This document shows, in pieces, positions 34,380-46,099 of a stretch of DNA of 64,000 nt. Both the position numbers and the translations under genes were made by a program. Position 1 is the stretch's first letter. Every line of letters begins with the position of its first letter. Under the pieces are notes generated by a model that made no database searches, had not been told where the DNA came from, and was given only the letters and a program-made list of their open reading frames with translations. The stretch is taken from assembly GCA_947683425.1 (NCBI GenBank), contig CANTUQ010000008.1:2303501-2367500 (forward strand). The letters are read 5' to 3'. This stretch comes from Excoecaria cochinchinensis. Taxonomy: Eukaryota; Streptophyta; Magnoliopsida; Malpighiales; Euphorbiaceae.

Positions 34380-36525
34380 TAGGGGTGGGCAAAAACCGAA
34401 CCGACCCGAATAACCCGAAAAACCCGAACCGAAATATAAATTCGAGTAAAGTTATTTGGATAATTCGGTTCGGTTCGGATAGGAGGTTTTGCAAAATTTT
34501 GGGTTCGGGAGAAAATGGGATAAAACCGAACCTCCCGAACAAACCGACCTTCACCCTCATTTTCCCCTTTTTAGTTTCACGCAATTAAACCCTAGAATCA
34601 ATTTCTTCTTCTGCCCTGCCACTCTTCTCCTCCACCGCTACCACTGTCGCCGCTCGGCTCCTTCATCACTGTCGCCGCTTGTCTTCACCCCCGGTAGCCT
34701 CAACGAAAGTAAGTTCTTCTTCTTCTTCTTCTTCTTCTTCTTCTTCTTCTATCTTTATGTTTTGTTTCTTTATGTTTTGTTTTAGATCCCTGCACCTTAC
34801 GTAAGTAGGATAGTTTTAATTGCTTAATTTGTAAGCTTTAGTTGACAATTTAAGAGAAAAGAAATAAATTAAAGGTGGAATGTACTTATAAATTGTTTGA
34901 TCGGATGGAAAATGATAATAATGAAAAATCGAGCATTTGATTTTCATGGAGATTTGTATAATAATGTAACTCTGTTGAAAATAAGTTGTCAATTTTACCA
35001 AGATTGTTATCTGAATTTGTTGAAAACTCCTATTTGTTGATGATTTTACAGCTTTTGTTCATCTGGGTTTGATTTTATTTTTTTGGTTGTAGTTGTGTTG
35101 TTGCTGTGAACCAGGTAGCTTTTTGCTCTTGCTGTGAACCAGTTGGTTTCCTTGGATTATGTAGCATTCTGACTGTAATTTCTTAGACAAATTTGTGAAC
35201 CAACTCTACCTTAGAAAGTATTTCTAGAAAACATGGTTGACAGAACATGATAATGACCACGGTTTGGTACCAAATCTCCTATTTCTATAATCTGATTATG
35301 ACTGCAATCACATAAATACCCATCTAATCTAACTTATATAAGGCCAATGCCAACTATGTTGTTAAATTTAATCTTGATGTTAATTTATCAGACAATATAT
35401 CAACTCCAGGGGATTTGAGTTGTTAATTTCCTGGTGTTGAATCTTAATTTCACTCTTTCAAGATTTAGAAAATAAAATTTCCATAGAGAGATTGATAGAC
35501 AGGTATTGGAAAACGTCATTGATATACTTAAAACTCAACTCGACATTTAACCCAGATTATTTATGTAACTATCTCCTTAGAGACCCATTATTATTAATAT
35601 TAATATTATTATGAAAATGTTATTATTGGTAGAGTTGCTAATGTGTCACTTTCAAATACATAAAGATAGGTCAAATAATTGAGCAACATTCACCAAGAGG
35701 TCGTTACTTATTTGAATGCTTGCGATGGCTCAATTGTATATTAACTTCTACCTTCTTGACTTTTACTATATTATATATTAACTTATAAACCAATAAAAAT
35801 GTTATTTGCCATTAAAAGCTTGTTCTTAACTTTTACTATTTATATATTAACTCAATTTCAGCTACCACAATTGAAGCTTGTTCATTTAATTTACACTATT
35901 ACAAGCTTGTTCTATATTAGATAGCAAAAATTTTATTTGCCATTATATTTATTTATTTTTTTACTTTAAGCATACTGAAATTTTATTTGCATGAACTTGT
36001 AGATGTCTTCATCAAATGAAATTGAATTAGAGGAAGAGATCGCATCTGTCGAACCATTTAAGGTTCCTGGAAAGCCGGGCAATACGCGTGTAGCAGAAAG
36101 CACACCAGTAGCTAGCACTAAAGTAGTTCGTGGAGCAACTAAAGATAAAAAATGGTGGCATTTTGTGGACAATTTAATTTTAATGTTGTTGTTAATTAAA
36201 TATCAAGAATGTTATTAATTTTTTGTAATTTTTAGACATTTTATGATGGTGAACAAGTTAATTAGGTATTTAATTAGCATTTTTCATATTATATGTTAAT
36301 TAGGTATTGAATTGTTTTAATATTATTGTTTAATTAGTTTTAACTTAAAAAAAAGAATTGTAATTCGGGTGGTTTATTTCGGGCCCCGAAAATTTTTGGG
36401 TTATTCGGTTCGGGGCCCTATTATAATTTAGGGTCGGTTCAGGTGATACAATTTGTCAAATTTCGGTTTTCGGGTTATTCGGGTTCGGATCGGGTTGACC
36501 CGAACCCGACAATTGCCCACCCCTA
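34380..36525 (+). mobile_element. hAT DNA transposon, non-autonomous, TSD ACCCACTC
   Basis: 2146 bp with terminal inverted repeat TAGGGGTGGGCAA / TTGCCCACCCCTA. The 8-bp duplication ACCCACTC is at 34372-34379 and 36526-36533. The ends are followed by subterminal clusters of CCGAA / TTCGG repeats in opposite orientation, as is usual for plant hAT elements where transposase binds. The interior is mostly AT-rich, with a (TTC)n run at 34711-34750 and one short N-terminal-like coding stretch. No transposase catalytic or dimerisation domain is present. Confidence 0.95.
36003..36218 (+). pseudogene. possible transposase N-terminal fragment in the hAT element
   Basis: 71 codons starting MSSSNEIELEEEIASVEPF. 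The ATG follows directly after a good 3' splice site (AACTTGTAG, 35994-36002). A matching donor (GAAAGTAAGT, GT at 34709) lies at the end of a first-exon-like stretch. Acidic/Ser N-termini ahead of a BED zinc finger are common in plant hAT transposases, but here the sequence turns into AT-rich DNA after KKWWHFVDN. Identification is inference. Confidence 0.35.
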
Positions 36526-36533
36526 ACCCACTC

Positions 36534-37122
36534 AGTGAAGTAGGTGATAGCAATTATAGTGGACCTATGTCCATTAGAAGCCGTAGGTCACACTTCTCCT
36601 AAGATATCTATTCCCTAAGCTCGAGCAATCCGTACCCATTATAGGACAATAGAACCTTTTCGGTGCTTTTTGGAGGCCAAGAAGAATGGTAGAGTACGGG
36701 TATGTGTGAATTAATAGGATTCGAACAAAGCTTATCCCAAAGAGACTTTTATTCCTTTTTTTGTTTTTGTTTTTTTCCTTTTTTTGATTTTTTTTTTCGC
36801 TTTTTTTTTTTCGCTTTTGCTCTTTTTTTTTTGTTGCTATTTTTTTAGACAAGCCTAGTTCAAATCCTGATAGTTTACACATGCATGCACCTCCTTTCTT
36901 AACTATTAGGATAACGTTAGCCAACCAAGTCAGGTATCTCCGATAAAAATTTAGCCTCGCTTCTGCTTGTGGATTTTTTCTTTTAACCTTTTCTAACCAT
37001 TCTAGCTTGAGTTTTCTGACCTTCTGTTTGACTAATCCATGATTGGAATATATTGGCATTGCGTGTTTGGCGACTTCACTATCATCTCCCGTCTTCATAG
37101 GTCCAAGTAAATACTTTTTCAT
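36534..37122 (-). pseudogene. Tat pol remnants: RT start and integrase piece fused by deletion
   Basis: The 182-codon minus frame (36574-37122) begins with a segment whose FYRRYLTWLANVILIVKKGG resembles the start of Tat RT. It then passes through a Lys-rich stretch encoded by poly-T DNA (about 36745-36850) and into integrase-region sequence. The RT catalytic region, RNase H and the integrase N-terminus are missing. Confidence 0.65.
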
Positions 37123-37388
37123 ATATTTTTTTTATTTTCTCTCTTTTAATCTCTCTTCAGGAGTCACATCAGATGCTATCAAGATTTTCTTTGGGTTTCC
37201 AAAGTTTTTAGATTAAATAGAATGGCATCATTTGAATCATTATTAAATATGAATGAGTCATGATCATGCATGGTGAAATCACAAGAAAATATCACACAGA
37301 TAAGTGAAACCATTCATTTCATTTAAAAACAACTAGATTAACAATGTCATTATCAAATAGTTCAAGAATAAAAAGAGCATCTAAATAG

Positions 37389-38252
37389 CTATCTTCTTTC
37401 TGCTTCCACCAATACAGATGTTGTGGCCAATGGCTCATTATCATCCTCAAAAACCATCTTCTTTTCCCACTTAGGCCCTTGATCTGTCTTGTTCTTCATC
37501 TTTCGCCTTTCTGGGTCAGTGATCTGTTTGGAGTCAATCAGATCCTGAATAGCATGTCTCAAGGTCTTGCAGTCATCTGTGGTATGCCCAGTGTGCTGGT
37601 GGAAGGCACAATACTGATCCGCCTTGTGATTGGGCTGTCCCTGAGTTCTAGTGGGCTTAACAGGCAGTGGTTGTAGCTTACCTTCTTTTATCAACCTCTT
37701 AAGAACCCAAGACAATGATCTGCTCAAATTAGAATAATGCCTTTGATCCATCTTCATGGTTGGCACTTCTGTCCTCTTAATCTTGACCTTACTATTGTTG
37801 TGGATACTTGAGCCTTCTCTTTTCAGAACATGTGTCCTCACTGGATCTTCACCCACTTCAGTCACAATGTGACATTCTAAAGTAGGCCTCTCCTTCCTTC
37901 CTTGCTCAACCAGTGCATCAAGTGGCTCTTTGCCTCTGGCCTCGAAAGGACATGGAAGCACTACAGCCGTTATTGTACGAGCCTTCTGAGTCGGGGTCGA
38001 GTTAACTTGGCTAATAGCAGTCGTCATGAGTTGGGCTTGAAGAACAAGTGCCATGGCATCCATCCTCTCCTTAATGGCGGCCAACAACTTCTTTTCTAGC
38101 TCTTCAAATCTCTCATATATCTCTTGGGCAATTAGGGCACGAACCTCTTTAGTTTGTTGTGCAGGATCAGCCATTTCTAATGCCTGTGGATATTCTGATA
38201 AAGACACTAGATCTCTGCCAACCAATTTAAACTCTATTTGCTCCTCGAGCAA
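37389..38252 (-). CDS. Tat-like gag, open over 287 codons
   Basis: Open frame with a charged helical segment (EIYERFEELEKKLLAAIKER), a segment around RHYSNLSRSLSWVLKRLIKE and the zinc-binding motif YCAFHQHTGHTTDDC followed by KTLRHAIQDLID, characteristic of Tat/Ogre and Athila-group gag. It is shorter than full gag of this lineage, because part of the capsid core is not evident. The expected protease is not found downstream. It is probably a deleted derivative that happens to be open, not functional alone. Confidence 0.75.
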   Translation of the reverse strand: MLEEQIEFKLVGRDLVSLSEYPQALEMADPAQQTKEVRALIAQEIYERFEELEKKLLAAIKERMDAMALVLQAQLMTTAISQVNSTPTQKARTITAVVLPCPFEARGKEPLDALVEQGRKERPTLECHIVTEVGEDPVRTHVLKREGSSIHNNSKVKIKRTEVPTMKMDQRHYSNLSRSLSWVLKRLIKEGKLQPLPVKPTRTQGQPNHKADQYCAFHQHTGHTTDDCKTLRHAIQDLIDSKQITDPERRKMKNKTDQGPKWEKKMVFEDDNEPLATTSVLVEAERR

Positions 38253-39250
38253 CTACGGGGACCCCAAAACCTCCCAGGTAAATGGTTTATAGTGGCTGAA
38301 AAAAGCAAGGGGTTAGAATGATGCATGAATGGCATGTAATGTATGATCGTGCTATACAGATGGTCCTCGATGAGTGAAAGATCAATAGTTTACAATGATA
38401 CGATGCGATGCATGGAAAAAATTGTATGTAGGATGATATGTACATGTGAAAAATAATGTGCAGACAAAAGGATATACACACACAAAAATGAAATGCATAT
38501 ATTTTTTATTTTTTATTAACACGCATGAATGACACGCGATGCATAAGCATGCTGTGCAGCATCCACAACCACATGCAAGCAGATAGATCCCTATAACCTT
38601 ATCACTCCCACACACGAGGTCAATTGGTGTCTTTCCCAGGTGGGCCTTATCCAAGGGTTAACAGGGAACCCATTGGACGCGTATGGTGCACAGTGGAAAA
38701 CCGGCAGCATAACATCTCTTGCCTAATGTACATATGTATGAGTTTTTGGCCATTATGTATTTAAACACCTCAATTAAATTAAGATGGGCCTACCGGGGCA
38801 TGAAAGCCTTTGATGAAGACCATTTAATTTAGCTGATTTTGTTCAATATATAAGGGCCCACGTAGCAAGCATGGGATTACGGTACATTTCACCTAGTGAA
38901 AGTATCTATTGCCATTACATGAGCTTTGGTCAAAGGTAGTGATACTTTAGGGCTACCCAAGCATGGTCCCTGCCAATGGGTCTAGCTCATCACGAGCATA
39001 ACGACCGATTGGGTCTCCATTTGATATACTATAAGGCACAAGGCTTGGGCTGGTGATTATCCTTAACACTTCCCCACATTGAGTGAATATAAGGTCGTGC
39101 TTAGGAAATGCACCAGGGTTAAGATAGGGACCAAACTAGCATAATCTAAGGCTCTAATGACGTGCAATGCAATTTCGAAAAAAGATAAAATTTTTAAATT
39201 AAAACTCAATTGTAAATTTTAGCCAAGGTACTTTCGAAGGGAAGTCTCTA
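38253..39250 (-). other. Tat 5' leader
   Basis: About 1 kb between PBS and gag with no convincing gene. Long leaders are usual in Tat/Ogre elements. Confidence 0.55.
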
Positions 39251-39271
39251 GATCCCCAGTGGAGTTGCCAC
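39251..39271 (-). other. Tat primer-binding site
   Basis: Minus strand GTGGCAACTCCACTGGGGAT, close to the TGGCGACTCCACTGGGGA type used by Tat/Ogre elements (usually assigned to tRNA-Arg). It directly follows the collapsed 5' LTR. Confidence 0.75.
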
Positions 39272-39287
39272 TGTGACGCGCGTCACA
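39272..39287 (-). repeat. collapsed Tat 5' LTR: 16-bp perfect palindrome
   Basis: TGTGACGCGCGTCACA, self-complementary, lying between the PBS and the target duplication GATAC. Only LTR-end-like bases remain (TGT..., ...ACA). Confidence 0.65.
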
Positions 39288-39292
39288 GATAC

Positions 39293-39354
39293 TAAATCTT
39301 ATTTAATATGGAACTCTATCCATATTCAGAGTTATGAGCGTACGCAAATTTTAT
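39293..39354 (-). repeat. Copia-2 3' LTR, inner fragment
   Basis: Continues the fragment ending at 17061 and ends TTTTATCA at the internal junction. It matches 59025-59087 of the 5' LTR (ACTTATTTAACATG against TCTTATTTAATATG). Confidence 0.8.
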
Positions 39355-40440
39355 CATCTCCTATTCGTACATGACAGAATAATTTTCAGTCATAATCTCC
39401 AATTATACAGCTAGATAGACTATGTGACCAACATACATCAAGAGCACTAGCGTTATACACCGGTTAAAGTTATATATAACATCGCAAAAAATGATATCCT
39501 TTTTTTCACATATGCCTAACTCTAAATGGCGTTCTCACATTCATTGTTTTAACTCATGATCTCATAAAATAATTTTCGTGTTCACTATTATGTTTCTACT
39601 CATAGAAACTATAATAGACATGTTGGTGAACCATGAAACATTTGAATGTGATCAAAAGGCTATCTTCCCCTCTTACTATATGCCATCCATCATGATTCAA
39701 CTAGTTTTTCTAGCTAGATCCACCAATCCTAAATTTTTTCATGACCTCTTGGAGACTAACTAAGCTAGCTACATTGAACCATACTTCAGGGCTAAGTTAA
39801 GGGTCCTAAGGGTTAAAATCCAAATAGAGTATCACAATAGGGAAAGTTGAGATCAAAAATATTAAATTACCATCTCTAGGTCACATAAGAACACACGATA
39901 TAAAACATGTGTTATGGTGTTCTTTCTTCCCCTTAAAGGAGCGCATGTCTCATAATTTTAAATATATAACACCAAACAAAAGCGTAAGGTTGCAATGCAT
40001 CGAAACATCCAACTTTAGTCCACTTACTTAAGGACTAATTCTAGCTTTTTGGACAAAACATGGTAGTTACATTTAACTTACTAAGGGATCCCATTCAATC
40101 CTTATTTGGATTTTAATCCAAAGCATACAACCTTATGTATATCTTTATCTTGCACTTTAATAAGACTAATCTTTTAATTTCTGCAAAACAACACTTTTAT
40201 TTTGAATAGGCTCTCAAGCATTATCATATGTTCAAAATTTGCCTCATCTTAATCTTTGCCAACTCATTGACAAAATTAAGGTAAACGCCCTTTTGAGTGG
40301 GTTACTTCTCTATCCGACATGCTTAATCTCATATAAATAATAGTAAAAGTTTACACATTGAACATTCACACTCATGTAATGCTAATAATAAACTCAATTA
40401 TTATTCACAAATAATAATGTTAATAGATTACATAAAATAT
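39355..40440 (-). other. Copia-2 3' untranslated region
   Basis: Counterpart of 22346-23447 in Copia-1, with blocks in the same order. No gene. Confidence 0.75.
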
Positions 40441-41990
40441 AATAGTATCAATTAAATCTTACGCAAACCTCGAGATCTAATGTGTCTCTCAAAAAACATA
40501 TATCGTTACAGGTTTTGTCAATGGATCTGCATTCATATCATATGTAGAAATGCACTATAAGTTCACTTTTCCTTATGCAACAATATCTCTTGTGTATTGA
40601 TACTTAATGTCGATATGCTTAGTCATGTTGTCAAATTTTGAATCTTTTATGTAAGCTATCAATGACTGATTGTCACTATGGATGGTTACTGGTTCCTCTA
40701 AGGTAGTTACTCTTAAATGGCCCATAAACTATTTTAGCCAAACTGTCTCTTGTATTGTAGCTGAGGAAGTGACAAATTCAACTTCTATTATTGATAGGGC
40801 TACACAGGTTTGTTTCTTGCTACTCCACGAGATGACACCCTTGCCAAGCAAGAATATAAAACCTAAAGTGGACTTTCTCTCAGACATATCTTCTGCCCAA
40901 TCAATATTTGTGTATCCTTTCAATTGCATATCCTTTCCTTGATAACAGAGAGAATAATCTGCTATACCTTTGAGGTATCTAAAAATCCTTTTGGCTTTTT
41001 TCCAATATGTTTCACTTGGGTTAGATTGATATCTACTTACCATGCCTAATGTATAACATATATCATATCTTATACATAACATTACATATATAAGACTACC
41101 CATGGCACTGGCATATGGAACGTTCCTCATACATTCCATTTCTTTCAGCATCGTAGACACATCTTTATTAAAAAATTGATTTTTGTCAATGGGGTTATTA
41201 ATAGGTTTGCAGTTTTGCATATTAAGTAATTCTAGGACTTTGTTGATAAATATCTCTTGAGAAAGAGACGGCAACCTTCTCGAATGATCTCTTGAAATCT
41301 TAACTCCAAGAATAAAATATGCTTGACCCATATATTTCATCTAAAATTTGGACGATAACCAATTTTTGATTTCATTTATGTACCCTTTCTTATTTCCAGC
41401 TTTAAGTATGTCATTTACATACAAAGTTAAAATGACAAATTTACTTCCAAAGCTTTTACTATAAACACAATGGTCTTTATCAGTTTTGTTAAACATATTA
41501 TATATGATTGTATTATGAAATCTTAAATACCATTATCTTAAAGACTATTTAAGGCCATAGATTGATCTCATCAATCAGCAAACCTTATGCTTACTGTTTT
41601 TTTTAATGAAACCTATTGGTTGGTCCATATGGATTTCTTTATCCAATTTTCTATTGAGAAAAGTAGTCTTCACATCCATTTGATGTAGCTCTAGGTCCAA
41701 ACTCGCCACTATTGTCATAATTAACCTTATGGATATAAATCTTACAACAGGTGAGAAAAACTCCTTATAGTCAATCCCTTCTTGTTGTGTGAACCCTTTA
41801 GCTACTAGTTGAGCCTTATATCTTTTAATACTTCCATTAGCCTTTCATTTCATTTTGAGAATCCATTTATTCCCAATTGGTTTGTGTCCTTCTTGTAGAT
41901 TAACCAGTTTTTAAACATAGCTTGATCTCTTGGATGCCATTTCTTCTTCCATTGCTTTAATCCATTTTCCTTAGCTAGGCATGAAAGAAC
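40441..41990 (-). pseudogene. Copia-2 reverse transcriptase and RNase H remnants
   Basis: The longest open part is 40729-41340 (YFILGVKISRD, MQNCKPINNPI, RKSTLGFIFLLGKGVISWSSKKQ). The RT active site reads YVND instead of YVDD (about 41406-41425). Multiple stops and shifts. It keeps the DNQS-type RNase H segment (about 40650-40680) that is missing in Copia-1. Confidence 0.88.
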
Positions 41991-43170
41991 CTTTTGAATA
42001 TTTTTAGGCTCTTTCTCGTCTTGTGGGATAACAAAAAGGGCTTTGTTCGAGCCTTGAATTTCAAATTGTTATCATAGAACACTTATCCTTTCAGATTTTT
42101 ATTGTTCTGAGTCTTGATAAATATGTCTTAAATATTCATCGTAATTCAGAATGCTCCTGCTGCGATCATGTTCCATAGTCCCTTTAAAAATAAGGTCATA
42201 AACATCCGGATTATTTGGAGAAGGAAGGTCTTGACCTTCTTCCTATAACTCTCTCCCACTTGGATGTAGTGATCCTAATGGTTTCTCTTTTTAAGTTTCA
42301 TATAAAGTGAAATCTTGATTCACTTCGTCCAAATTTGGAAATTCATTTTCGAATATATGATGTCTCATGATTCAAATTCTATTTTAGTGACATTATTTTG
42401 CTCACATACAAATGCGTATCCTTTTGATACTTCAAAATATCTCACAAATATACTATTTTTAGCTCTTGGTCCTAATTTACCAAATTTAATTGAGGTATCA
42501 TGGATGTAAGAAGCACAACCCTAAGGTCATAAATGGCTTAGGTCAAGTTGTCGACTAGTCCACAACTCATAATGTATGGAAGTGACTGATTTTAAAGGCA
42601 CACAGTTTAGAACAAATGTGGTAGTGAATAAAACATCTCCCCAATAGAAGATTGGAAAATTTATCTCAGCCATTATAGATCTAACCATATCAAAGAGAGT
42701 TTGATCTCTCATTTTCGCAATACCATTTTGTTGTAGAGTTCTAGAAATGGACAACTGATGCTCAATCCCCCTTTCATCACATAAAACTTTAAATTCCATT
42801 GAAATATATTTCCGACCTCTATCAGTTCTTAAAGCTTTGAACTTTTTGTGTAATTGATTATCAACTAAGTTCATATAAGTCTTTAAGCAACTCAATGCTT
42901 AAGACTTGTGAGAAATCAAATAGACATGACCATACCTAGTATAGTCATCTATAAATGTAATGGAGTAGTAGGCTCCATGCCTCGCCTTTATATTCATTGG
43001 ACCACATACGTCAGAATGAACTACCAGCAATGGAAATTTAGCTCTAGTTCTTTTTCGAACTGTTTTCTAACTAGTTTTTCTTTTAGGCAATACTTGCAGT
43101 ATGCAATTTAATCTCATTTAAATCACCTAATAAACCTATTTTGGATAACCAACTCATTCGGTCTTGCCCT
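41991..43170 (-). pseudogene. Copia-2 integrase remnants
   Basis: Contains KALRTDRGRKYISMEF (second Asp), YWGDVLFTTTFVLNCVP and TIHYELWTS-like segments of the copia integrase in frame 42527-42895, with stops on both sides. The first Asp region is degraded near 43000. Confidence 0.85.
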
Positions 43171-43580
43171 ATATTGTTTAATCTAGCATGCCATAACTTC
43201 ACAATATTCTCATAACTATGTGAAGAAGAAGGAATCAAGGAAAAACTAGTTTTATTCAAATAGTCATGATTAACATCCATAACAATAAAATCGTTCAGTA
43301 CAAAACTATAACGATAATAAATATCATTCAAACATAAGTGTACACTATCATCCTTAAAATGTAAATTGAAACTAAGTTTTAATAAAGCATGAATAGAAAC
43401 TGAATTCCTATCAGAGGCATCTCGATCCCTTATTACATGGTCCTTTGGTCCTGAATCTATCACCCACTAAAGATGAAATTCAGTACTGAATATACAAATT
43501 TCACTCACTCTTGAGTCAGAATAGTGTATCTATTTGGGCACAGTGCAATCTCTTGCATGGTGTCCTTTCTGTTAGTAATT
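43171..43580 (-). pseudogene. Copia-2 protease / pre-integrase remnants
   Basis: The frame 43083-43463 includes MIDSGPKDHVIRDRDA (protease DSGA altered to DSGP) and LWHARLNNIGQDRMSWL. A stretch between them is deleted relative to Copia-1. The zinc knuckle upstream reads KYFNY-stop-QKGHHARDC, sharing Tyr at the first Cys position with Copia-1. Confidence 0.8.
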
Positions 43581-44247
43581 GAAATATTTCACTCTTTACT
43601 TTCTTTTTGCCTTTGAACCTAGAGTGATTATGTTTTACCTTTTGTTTTTAAAGCTCTCGAGCCTTTTCTTTATCCCTACTTATGAAGCTTTTTCTCTTGT
43701 CCTGGTTAGAACTCATTCTATTAGAACGAGACTGTTTCATATGTATTATGGCATTGACCTTAATTGTTGTTAGACAGTCCCCTTCAAGCTCCAAATGATG
43801 AGCAACATACTCGAATGTCTTTATGTTTTCCATATGAGTTAGTTGCATCTTCATATGCTCCCAACTCTTGGATAAAGAATGGATAACAGGTTAGACTTGC
43901 TGCTCGTAAGTAAACTTATGACTATACTCACTAAGCTCACGTATCATATTTTTTTTATCTCTTTTAAATGTTTCCGCATCGAATGATCAGACTTCTTCTG
44001 ATAGGTATCAAATTTGATCATTAATGATTGGAGCTTAGTCAGAGTCATACCTCATAGGCATTTCGGTCCCTCCTTTGCTAGGCTATAGTGCCATCCTCAG
44101 GTTTAGCCATAATCGAACTTAAGGTTAAAGCCTCTTGTTTCTCAAACACATATTGGATTTTCATATTCCAAATTTTATAATTGTCACCATTTAGCTTCAT
44201 ATTTTTATTAAACTCAGCAACAATTGATTTAGAAGCAGTAGCCATTA
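43581..44247 (-). pseudogene. Copia-2 gag remnants
   Basis: Starts MATASKSIVAEFNKNMKL (ATG near 44245) and continues NYKIWNMKIQYVFEKQ. Later MKMQLTHMENIKTFEYVAHHLELEGD is recognisable at 43648-43854. A segment of the core is deleted near 44050, and several stops are present. Confidence 0.85.
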
Positions 44248-44744
44248 GTATCCTCTGATCTCTAATGGAATAATGTTGCACATTTTTAAAGGAAATAAGG
44301 CAATACATGTTATTTACTATGCATCTGAAATAATAACCTAGTAAAGTTTACTATTAATCTTAAATTCAAAAAGACTACTTATAGTATCCAATTACCCTCT
44401 AAGTTCTAATGTCTAACTTTATAGATTAAATTTTTATACATAGTAAATCTATATTATTGGATATTAAGTTCTCAAACTTATGAGGGAAATTTTAGTAATT
44501 TATACACATTAAGTCTCTATTTAATAAATATGCAATCATTTTACTTATAAAATATTGTAAGGCATTTAACAATTAAATAAATACATTTATTAAAAAGTTA
44601 AAAGCCACGAAATACTTAATAAATGTCTCATACCTTTATTCAAAAAATAAAACCAATAATTTATTGTTTAGACACTAATGTCTAAAATAGAAAACATAAA
44701 TACTATCTAAGGAAAATGTTAACAAAAATTGACACTTATGTCAA
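44248..44744 (-). other. Copia-2 leader between leader ORF and gag
   Basis: AT-rich, colinear with 27557-28061. No gene. Confidence 0.6.
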
Positions 44745-45257
44745 CTATTCTAGAAGTCTAGATTCCATAAAAAATTTTCTTGATATTGGGATTATTTCTT
44801 TGACCATGTTAACCAACTTATTTGGTAAGCCATAAGCTCACTTAAGCCATGGACGATGCACTCTACTTCCACTTCTCAATATCATCACAGATTTAGTGTT
44901 GCTTCTCAACATTCCCCTTTTGGTAACTCTAACCAAAAAGTGGATAATAGATTTTCTATACAATCTATCTCCTATGAACTAGGTAATTTCCAATAACTCT
45001 TTCAGTTTTATATGATATTCAAAGGAGTCATTCAACACTTTAATCAAGACTCTTTCATATCTTCTCATACTCAAACCACCAATCCAAATGCACTTTTGCA
45101 TTTGTTATTGCACATGCACTATATGATGCATTATTGCATCAATATTATCAATATTAATCTTCCTTCGCATGCTCATGTTACTTACTGATTGCACACTTGC
45201 ATTTCTTAATGCAATCTCATGCGGAGTTTTAAGAAGAATAGGTATCCTTATTAACAT
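44745..45257 (-). pseudogene. Copia-2 copy of the leader ORF, broken
   Basis: Colinear with 28062-28577. It starts ATG at 45255-45257, keeps KTPHEIALRNA, CIWIGGLS, SIIHFLVRV and VHRPWL, and has stops near 45105, 44985 and 44850 plus one small in-frame length change. The alignment holds the reading frame for most of its length. Confidence 0.65.
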
Positions 45258-46099
45258 TTTTGTAACATAGTATAGAAAATTTTATACACTCATGCATAAA
45301 CACACATGATTGAAACATATTTTAATCAATAAGTAAGGACAAAACCTCAAAATATTTTCAAAATATTTTGAAAATTATTCAAAGGCAAAAAACACATCTC
45401 TTCAATTTTATAATATTTATTCTAATAATAAAAATAAAAATTTATTTTTTGGTCATAAAAAAAATTTAAAAAAAATGACAAAAAAATCAAAAATAATTTG
45501 AAATTTTCATTTGCCAAAAATCAAATTGATTTGGTGGTCAGGGGAGGTCTCAAGTGCCCCCTCGCTCTGATGGAAGGGTGAGGACGCACTCATGCCACAC
45601 TCTTTTTTTTTTTTTTTTTTTTTTGTTCACAGCCTCATTATGCCACGTAGTGACACGTCAGACCTTTGTCATGCCACACGTCGAACTCTTATTGGTCCAC
45701 CTTATGCCCACGTGGCTTCTAATTGACATGTCATTGCCATATGGAATGACTCATGTCATCCACGTGGCGCTATCTGATTGGGCCACGAGTCAGTAATGAC
45801 ATGCCATTATTTGCACTTGGTACGACCATAGTTGTCTACATGTCACCCCTCATTGGGCTACCTGGCGTCCACTTGGCGCCTATGTGACACATCACTGCCA
45901 CGTGGCATGACCACTATCATCCACATGGCATTCTCCTATTGGGCCACATATCGATAATAATGCATCATTATCGATACGTGGTTGCATGCGTGTGAGACGC
46001 TTCCCACGTGCACATGCTCTTTTTGTGTGGCTACATGTGTATGCCACTCACCACTTTCCCGATGTTTTTTGGCATTATGATTTCGGCCGGTGGGGGGTT
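45258..46099 (-). other. Copia-2 leader with decayed G-box island
   Basis: Counterpart of 28578-29370. Four CACGTG remain (45709, 45761, 45899, 46005) among many CACGT/ACGTG one-base variants. Includes a T run at 45603-45624. It is cut by the Athila insertion after the duplicated GGGTT. Confidence 0.6.
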
